Source: DASSKO01 sp035690425 (lineage in GTDB: Bacteria; Actinomycetota; Actinomycetes; Propionibacteriales; Nocardioidaceae). From it: a DNA stretch of 18,423 nt. The number at the start of each line of letters is the position of its first letter. The first letter of the stretch is position 1. The DNA lies in contig DASSKO010000140.1 of NCBI GenBank assembly GCA_035690425.1, positions 1-18,423 on the forward strand, read 5' to 3'. The notes below the pieces were generated by a model, which saw only the letters and a program-made list of their open reading frames with translations, ran no database searches and was not told the origin of the DNA. Positions 13,772-18,423 of this stretch are shown one piece after another. A program made the position numbers and the translations under genes.

Positions 13772-13801
13772 GCAGCAAAGGTGCGATCTCGGCGCGAGGC
13801 G
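13772..13801 (+). repeat. Dispersed 30-bp repeat, copy g
   Basis: GCAGCAAAGGTGCGATCTCG followed by GCGCGAGGCG. It is in tandem with copy f and shares the CAAAGGTGCGATCTCG core with copy d. Confidence 0.7.
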
Positions 13802-13813
13802 GGGGCGGGAGGG

Positions 13814-13855
13814 GACTGAGGCAAGGTGACTGAGGCAAGGTGACTGAGGCGAGGG
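13814..13855. repeat. Three tandem copies of a 14-bp unit
   Basis: GACTGAGGCAAGGT is repeated exactly at 13814-13827 and 13828-13841, then as GACTGAGGCGAGGG at 13842-13855. The array ends 2 nt before the HAD-LarE stop codon. Its GAGGCAAGGTG portion resembles the first half of repeat copies d and g (GGGGCAAAGGTGC) with one base missing, so it may derive from the dispersed repeat by slippage. Confidence 0.8.
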
Positions 13856-13857
13856 GG

Positions 13858-15309
13858 TCAGCGATAGCGTTCGCGGTCGGTGAGCAGCTCGTTCATCGAC
13901 CCGGACCGAAACCCCCGCGGGTCCACCTCGGCTGCGCTGAAGCCCGCGTCGGCGAGTACGGCGCTCGCCTCGGCCGAGTCACGTACCCAGCTCACCAGGT
14001 CGCGGTCGACCTCGACCCGGGCGCCGTCCCCGAGGTCGCGCACCCGCAGATCGCGCACCGTGCGTCCCGCCGTCGCCAGCACCGCACGCAGCCCGACCTC
14101 CGCCCGCTCCACCCGCGCCAGCCGGTGCGGGGTGACCTCGACGCCGTAGGCGATCCGTGAGGACAGGCACGCCGCCGCGGGCTTGTCCCAGGTCGGCAAG
14201 CCCCACCGGGCGGAAGCGGCACGCACCTGGTCCTTGGTCAGACCGGCATCCAGCAACGGCGTCACCGCCCCGCGCTCCGCGGCCGCCCGGATGCCCGGCC
14301 GGAAGCCGGCGACGATGTCGTCGGCGTTGGTGCCGGTCGCCACGCAGGCGAGACCGTGCGCGGTCGCCATCGGCCCCAGCACCTCGAGCAGCTCAGCCTT
14401 GCAGAAATAGCACCGGTCGCCGGCGTTGGCCCGGTAGCCCTCACGCTCCATTTCGTGCGTGTGTGGCGAGAGCCAACGCACCCCCAGCTCAGCCGCGAAC
14501 CGGCGAGCCGCCGCCAGCTCCGTGTCGGGCAGCGAGCCGGACACCGCGGTCGCGGCCGCCACCCGGCTGGGATCCAGCGCGCGCACGGCTGCTGCCAGCA
14601 GCAGGGCCGAGTCGGCGCCGCCGCTGAAGGCCACCAGCACGGAGCCCAACGCCCGCAGCCGCGTCTCCAGCGCCGCGAGCCGCCGATCAAGCATCCGGCC
14701 GTCGAGCCACGGGACGAACTGGGTGAGGTCGTCGAGGATCACGTCGGCGCCGGCGCCGGCGAGCTCCTCCGCCGAGCACGGGCCGCTCGCCACGGCGACG
14801 CTGAGTGCTCCCGCGGCACGGGCGCCGGCGACGTCGAGCACGTGGTCACCGACGTACACCGACGCCGCGTGCTCACCCAGCGCCGCTGCCTTGCCCTCGC
14901 CCCAGAGCCCGCCGACGACGGTGTCGACCGGGAGATCGAGGTGCTGCACATGGAGCTCGGCGTTGCCCTCGTGCTTGGCGGTCACGACCAGTGAGCGCCC
15001 GCCGTGCCGGCGGACGGCAGCCAGCGCATCGGCGGCGCCAGGCATGGCGGGGGTCGGCTCGATCGCCAGGCCCGGGTAGAGCGACCGGTACAGCTGCGCC
15101 ATCGGCTCGATCTGGTCGGAGGGAAACCAGCGCCCGAGCTCGAGCGTCAGCGGCGGGCCGAGCCGGGAGGCGGCCTGCCCGGCGTCGATCGGCGTACCCG
15201 TGAGCCGGGCCAGCTCCTCCCACACCGCACGCACCCCCGGACGCGAGTCGATCAGCGTCATGTCGAGGTCGAATCCGACGACCAGAGGCGTCGCGGGCAG
15301 AGTGGTCAC
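13858..15309 (-). CDS. HAD hydrolase fused to LarE-like sulfur transferase (PP-loop)
   Basis: One 483-residue reading frame joins two enzymes. Residues 1-205 are a HAD phosphatase-like domain: GFDLDMTLIDSR with Asp14/Asp16, VVTAKHEG with Thr110 and Lys112, and YVGDHVLDVAGA with Asp155/Asp159. From about 220 a LarE/PP-loop domain follows: VAFSGGADSALLLAA with ATP-binding SGGADS at 229-234, GDRCYFCKAELL with Cys300/Cys303, TGTNADD, and KPAAACLSSRIAYG with Cys381 at the position of the catalytic 'CLxSRI' cysteine of LarE. LarE makes the nickel-pincer cofactor of lactate racemase by sulfur insertion; the HAD partner is unexplained. No larB or larC is in the window. GTG 15309 is preferred because TACCCT ends 6 nt upstream; a longer start at 15360 is possible. 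The substrate is inferred only. Confidence 0.85.
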   Translation of the reverse strand: MTTLPATPLVVGFDLDMTLIDSRPGVRAVWEELARLTGTPIDAGQAASRLGPPLTLELGRWFPSDQIEPMAQLYRSLYPGLAIEPTPAMPGAADALAAVRRHGGRSLVVTAKHEGNAELHVQHLDLPVDTVVGGLWGEGKAAALGEHAASVYVGDHVLDVAGARAAGALSVAVASGPCSAEELAGAGADVILDDLTQFVPWLDGRMLDRRLAALETRLRALGSVLVAFSGGADSALLLAAAVRALDPSRVAAATAVSGSLPDTELAAARRFAAELGVRWLSPHTHEMEREGYRANAGDRCYFCKAELLEVLGPMATAHGLACVATGTNADDIVAGFRPGIRAAAERGAVTPLLDAGLTKDQVRAASARWGLPTWDKPAAACLSSRIAYGVEVTPHRLARVERAEVGLRAVLATAGRTVRDLRVRDLGDGARVEVDRDLVSWVRDSAEASAVLADAGFSAAEVDPRGFRSGSMNELLTDRERYR

Positions 15310-15315
15310 CACACC

Positions 15316-15321
15316 AGGGTA
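15316..15321 (-). promoter_or_regulatory. -10 element of the HAD-LarE gene
   Basis: TACCCT on the minus strand is followed by GGTGTG (6 nt) and the GTG at 15309. It is the same hexamer and spacing as at pdxH, favouring a leaderless start here. Confidence 0.5.
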
Positions 15322-15385
15322 TTTGTCTTCGCAGCCGACGTTGACTGTGGGAGGCTGCACGTCGCACCGTTGTCCCTGTCCCGCC

Positions 15386-15394
15386 TGTTACTGT
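15386..15394 (+). promoter_or_regulatory. Extended -10 promoter of the S8 peptidase gene
   Basis: TGTTACTGT reads as TG-N-TANNNT, an extended -10 element. Transcription would start near 15401, giving a leader of about 48 nt. A TTGTCC at 15370-15375 is too close to act as its -35. Confidence 0.4.
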
Positions 15395-15398
15395 CCCG

Positions 15399-15425
15399 CC
15401 GCACCCGCCGCACCCGCCGCACCCG
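15399..15425 (+). repeat. Three perfect 9-bp tandem repeats in the peptidase leader
   Basis: CCGCACCCG is repeated three times without a mismatch just before the ribosome-binding site. It is a slippage-prone tract that could vary leader length among strains. Confidence 0.75.
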
Positions 15426-15432
15426 AGCATGA

Positions 15433-15438
15433 AGGGGG
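15433..15438 (+). promoter_or_regulatory. Ribosome-binding site of the S8 peptidase gene
   Basis: The purine run GAAGGGGG (15431-15438), whose AGGGGG core is annotated here, lies about 10 nt before the ATG at 15449. It fixes this start over longer in-frame readings to 15200 and over the out-of-frame ATG at 15429. Confidence 0.7.
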
Positions 15439-15448
15439 CCGTCCCGCC

Positions 15449-18328
15449 ATGGCACCGCAGCGCCGCCATCGCCGCCGGGCTCGCGCCCTCACGGCATGCC
15501 TGGCCGCGTGCGCCGTCGCCCTCGGGATGTCCTCCGAAGCCGCCGCGGTGCCGCCGGCGATCGGGTCCGCCCCCGGCCTCTACCTGGTGACGTTCGACGC
15601 GGTGCCCACGGCCGTCTACTCCGGCGGAGTCCGCGGGTACGACGCCACGGCCCCGCGGGACGGCGAACGCTTCGACAGCGGCCGAGACGCCGTCGACCGG
15701 TACGGCGCGCTGCTGGAGCGCCGGCAGGACCGGATACTCGCGCGCGTCGGTGACCCGGACCCGGTCTACCGCTACACCACCGTGGTCTCCGGTGTCGCAG
15801 TAGAGCTCGACCGTTCACAGGTCCAGGAGCTGCGCACGACCGCGGGGGTCCGCGCGGTGGAACGCAACACCCACTCGCACCTGGACAGCACGGACTCGGC
15901 GTCATTCCTCGGCCTGCCCGGGCACGATGGCGCATGGGCGCAGGCCGGCGGCGCCGAGGCGGCCGGACGAGGAGTCGTCATCGGCGTGATCGATAGCGGC
16001 CTGTGGCCGGACAACCCGTCTTTCGCCGCGCCGTCGCTGCCCGAGGACGGCAGCCCACCCGGACTACGCGGATTCAACGGCAGCTGCCAGGCTGGCGAGC
16101 GCTGGAGCGCCGACGACTGCAACCAGAAGGTCGTGGCCGCGCGCTGGTTCGTCGACGGATTCGGCGAGGACAACGTCGCCAGCGCCGAGTACCTCTCGCC
16201 GCGCGACATCCAGGGCCACGGCTCGCACGTCGCCGCGACCGCGGCCGGCAACGCGTCGGTGCAGATGACGATCGACGGCGAGTCGATCGGCAAGACCTCG
16301 GGCATGGCTCCGGGTGCGGCGATCGCGGCGTACAAGGCGTGCTGGGCGGCGCCGGACCCGGCCGACGACGGCTGCGCGAGTGCCGACGTGTTGCGGGCCA
16401 TGGACCAGGCCGTGGCAGACGGGGTCGACATCGTGGCCTATCCGCTCTCCGGGCAGGCGACCGGTGGCACCGCGATGCAGTTGGCCTTCCGCAACGCGAC
16501 CGCTGCCGGCGTCATGATCGTGACCTCGGCCGGCAACGACGGTCACCGAGGTGTCAGCCCGTCGAGCCCCTGGGTCACAACGGCTGCCGCGTCGACGTAC
16601 CAGCTCTTCCAGGGCGCTGCGGTGCTCGGCAACGGCACCCGCCTCGTCGGTGCCGACATCAGCAAGCAACCCGTGCCCGAGGCGCCGGCCGTGCTCGGCG
16701 CGGACGCCGCCGCCGCTGACGCGAAGCGCTCCCAAGCGGCGCTGTGCGCACCGGGCACACTCGACGCCAAGGCCGTGGCGGACGCGATCGTCGTCTGCCT
16801 GCGGGGGGAGATCGCTCGGGTCGAGAAGAGCCGCACCGTCCAGCGTGCCGGCGGTGTCGGCATGATCCTTCTCAACACCGAGCCGGGCAGCGTCGAGGCT
16901 GACTTCCACGCAGTGCCCACCGTGCATCTGCACCGGGCCGCAGGCGCGCGACTGCGCCGCTACCTCAGCTCGGCCGGCGATCGCGCGCGCCTGGCGATCG
17001 ACCCGATCGCCGAGCGGGAGGTGCAGGTGCCGCGGCTGGCCGGCTTCTCGGGTCGCGGGCCCGCCGACGACGCCGACGTGCTCAAGCCGGACCTCACTGC
17101 TCCGGGAGTCAGCGTGCTGGCCGCGGTCGCCCCGACCGCCGGCTCGAGTCGCAGCTGGGACGTGCTGTCGGGTACGTCGACCGCGGCCGCCCATGTCTCC
17201 GGCCTCGCCGCCCTGATCCGGGGCGAGCACCCGCGCTGGTCCCCCGCCGCGGTCAAGTCCGCCATGATGACCACCGCGTACGACCTCGTCGGCGGTGCCG
17301 GTGCCCTCGGACAGGGCGCCGGACACGTCGACCCGAGCCAGTTCCTCGACCCCGGCCTGGTGTACGACGCGAGTCCGCCGCAGGGCGGCGCGGGACTCGA
17401 TGCGCGATCTCCGCAGGCGATCAACAACCCCTCGATCGCCGTCAGTGACCTGGTCGGAAGGACCGTCGTCCGCCGCACCGTGACCAACGTGTCCGGCCAG
17501 ACCGAGACCTTCAACGCCACCGTGGCCGGTGTGCCGGGGGTCGACGTGTCCGTCGTACCCGCCACGTTCCGGCTGCGCCCAGGGCAGTCCCAGTCCTTCC
17601 GGGTGCGGTTCGTGGCCGAGCGCTCTGCGCGCTTCGGCCGTTTCGTCAGCGGCGACCTCAGCTGGAACGGCACACACGGCCATGCCGTGCGCATCCCGCT
17701 GGCGGTGCGGGCACGGCGGCTGGACGCTCCGGCCGGCCGCCGCGGCGTCGGCAGCAGCGGCTCGCTGCGGCTGGCGGGCGTCGGTGGCATGACCGGCCGA
17801 GTCCCGATCGACGTCAGCGGCCTGGTCGGCGCCGTGCCCGAAACCATCGGCCTGACCCCCGGCGACTTCGACCCCGCGAACCCGATGGCCGGCACCGCGG
17901 CACACCGCGCCGTCTACCAGGTCGGCGACACGACCGCGGCCGTGCGGTTCGACGTCGCGGCGCGCGACAACCTCGACGACTTCGACCTCTACGTCTACCG
18001 CAACGGGCGGCTGGTCGAGAGCGCGGCCGGTGACCGGTCCGCCGAGGCGGTCACCCTCGTCGACCCGCCGCCGGGCAACTACGAGGTGTATGTGCACCTG
18101 CAACGCACCGCCGACCACACGCCGGGCAGTGCGCAGGTCACCGGATGGGTCGCACCCTCCCGCGATACCGGCACGCTGCAGGTGCCGTCGACGGTGCAAC
18201 TGCGCGGGGGCGAGCGGTTCTCCGTCCGCGCCAGCTGGTCGCGGCTGGAGTCCAGCCAGCGCTGGTTCGGGCTGGTGTCCTTCGGCACCGGCGACCACCG
18301 CCAGGTCACGCCGGTGACCATCGACTGA
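15449..18328 (+). CDS. Secreted subtilisin-family (S8) serine peptidase with PA and C-terminal domains
   Basis: The precursor is 959 residues. A signal peptide (about 1-33, RRHRRRARALTACLAACAVA then an AAA-type site) leads to an inhibitor-like pro-region (about 43-145). The catalytic domain has GVIDSGLWPDNPSF with Asp182, DIQGHGSHVAATAAG with His257, TSAGNDG with oxyanion Asn363 and LSGTSTAAAHVSGLAAL with nucleophile Ser577. A PA-like insertion (about 415-515) carries Cys433 and Cys450, as in cucumisin/pyrolysin-type enzymes. Fn3-like strands follow (VVPATFRLRPGQSQSFRVRF), then a beta-rich module (DNLDDFDLYVYRNGRLVESA) that resembles a pre-peptidase C-terminal domain. The proline of the usual GTSxAxPH motif is Ala580, and DIVAYPLSG replaces the common VINLSLG strand. 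It is probably extracellular and degradative. No sortase motif or terminal membrane span is seen. Confidence 0.93.
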   Translation: MAPQRRHRRRARALTACLAACAVALGMSSEAAAVPPAIGSAPGLYLVTFDAVPTAVYSGGVRGYDATAPRDGERFDSGRDAVDRYGALLERRQDRILARVGDPDPVYRYTTVVSGVAVELDRSQVQELRTTAGVRAVERNTHSHLDSTDSASFLGLPGHDGAWAQAGGAEAAGRGVVIGVIDSGLWPDNPSFAAPSLPEDGSPPGLRGFNGSCQAGERWSADDCNQKVVAARWFVDGFGEDNVASAEYLSPRDIQGHGSHVAATAAGNASVQMTIDGESIGKTSGMAPGAAIAAYKACWAAPDPADDGCASADVLRAMDQAVADGVDIVAYPLSGQATGGTAMQLAFRNATAAGVMIVTSAGNDGHRGVSPSSPWVTTAAASTYQLFQGAAVLGNGTRLVGADISKQPVPEAPAVLGADAAAADAKRSQAALCAPGTLDAKAVADAIVVCLRGEIARVEKSRTVQRAGGVGMILLNTEPGSVEADFHAVPTVHLHRAAGARLRRYLSSAGDRARLAIDPIAEREVQVPRLAGFSGRGPADDADVLKPDLTAPGVSVLAAVAPTAGSSRSWDVLSGTSTAAAHVSGLAALIRGEHPRWSPAAVKSAMMTTAYDLVGGAGALGQGAGHVDPSQFLDPGLVYDASPPQGGAGLDARSPQAINNPSIAVSDLVGRTVVRRTVTNVSGQTETFNATVAGVPGVDVSVVPATFRLRPGQSQSFRVRFVAERSARFGRFVSGDLSWNGTHGHAVRIPLAVRARRLDAPAGRRGVGSSGSLRLAGVGGMTGRVPIDVSGLVGAVPETIGLTPGDFDPANPMAGTAAHRAVYQVGDTTAAVRFDVAARDNLDDFDLYVYRNGRLVESAAGDRSAEAVTLVDPPPGNYEVYVHLQRTADHTPGSAQVTGWVAPSRDTGTLQVPSTVQLRGGERFSVRASWSRLESSQRWFGLVSFGTGDHRQVTPVTID

Positions 18329-18423
18329 GGCGATGCTGACCTGGCGACGCCTGGTCGGTGATGCACGCCGTCGGCGGGGTCACCCACCCACCTGGTCCAG
18401 GGTTCACCGACACTGCGCAACCG
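18329..18423. other. Downstream of the S8 gene, no feature seen
   Basis: The last 95 nt contain no convincing gene, repeat or terminator hairpin. An antisense reading frame overlapping the peptidase 3' end is judged a shadow. Confidence 0.5.

Noticed and set aside
16064..18298. 744-residue antisense frame in the S8 gene
   Set aside because: It is a high-GC shadow: the opposite strand carries a complete S8 peptidase with all catalytic motifs.
18323..18333. GACTGAGGCGA at the S8 stop, identical to part of the 14-bp array
   Set aside because: It is an 11-nt match that includes the natural GAC-TGA end of the gene; it could be chance.

Overview
The window is high-GC DNA with GTG and TTG starts, short intergenic gaps and many apparently leaderless genes. 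It contains DUF2530, DUF3027, an actinobacterial-type SerC and 'citrate synthase 2'. All of this points to an actinobacterium; protein resemblance and gene content suggest Propionibacteriales, probably Nocardioidaceae-like, but that placement is inference from memory. The csp / MFS / DUF3027 / MarR / serC / citA neighbourhood resembles the cspB-to-citA stretch of mycobacterial chromosomes (recalled, not searched), so most of this is chromosomal backbone.

Layout. (1) 1-2936: pdxH (minus, cut by the left edge) diverges from a citrate synthase 2 gene, followed by serC. These are PLP supply, citrate formation and a PLP-dependent serine-pathway enzyme. (2) 2968-5880, minus: thpR, a 28-residue single-span membrane protein, a class I SAM methyltransferase with an APCCHH motif, and a secreted or anchored propeller-like protein whose GTG start overlaps the methyltransferase stop. 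(3) 5985-7747, minus: a MarR regulator and an MFS exporter joined by a TTGA overlap, with a dyad operator over the MarR start. (4) 7956-12106: an NCS2 purine permease divergent from DUF2530, then DUF3027 divergent from a second MFS protein. (5) 12156-13151: an orphan AbiEi-like/DUF559-like nuclease-fold protein. (6) 13265-15309, minus: a cold-shock protein with a C-terminal extension, a strong terminator, and a HAD-LarE fusion. (7) 15449-18328: a large secreted subtilisin-family (S8) peptidase.

Two cross-cutting signals stand out. First, a roughly 30-bp dispersed repeat occurs seven times, always between genes and usually touching a stop codon. It is found once as an inverted pair and once as a tandem pair. 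Two copies flank the AbiEi-like gene and others flank the thpR operon. Second, eleven genes have an NANNNT hexamer (often TANNNT or CANNNT) ending exactly 6-7 nt before the start codon. This is the geometry of leaderless transcription, and it fixes several start sites, including that of the 28-residue ORF.

I saw no tRNA, rRNA, CRISPR array, transposase or phage gene. No gene-free stretch exceeds 300 bases; the longest, about 210 bases each, are 7748-7955 and 13649-13857, and both are described. The best candidates for something undescribed are the repeat family, the small membrane protein and the HAD-LarE fusion lacking visible larB/larC partners.
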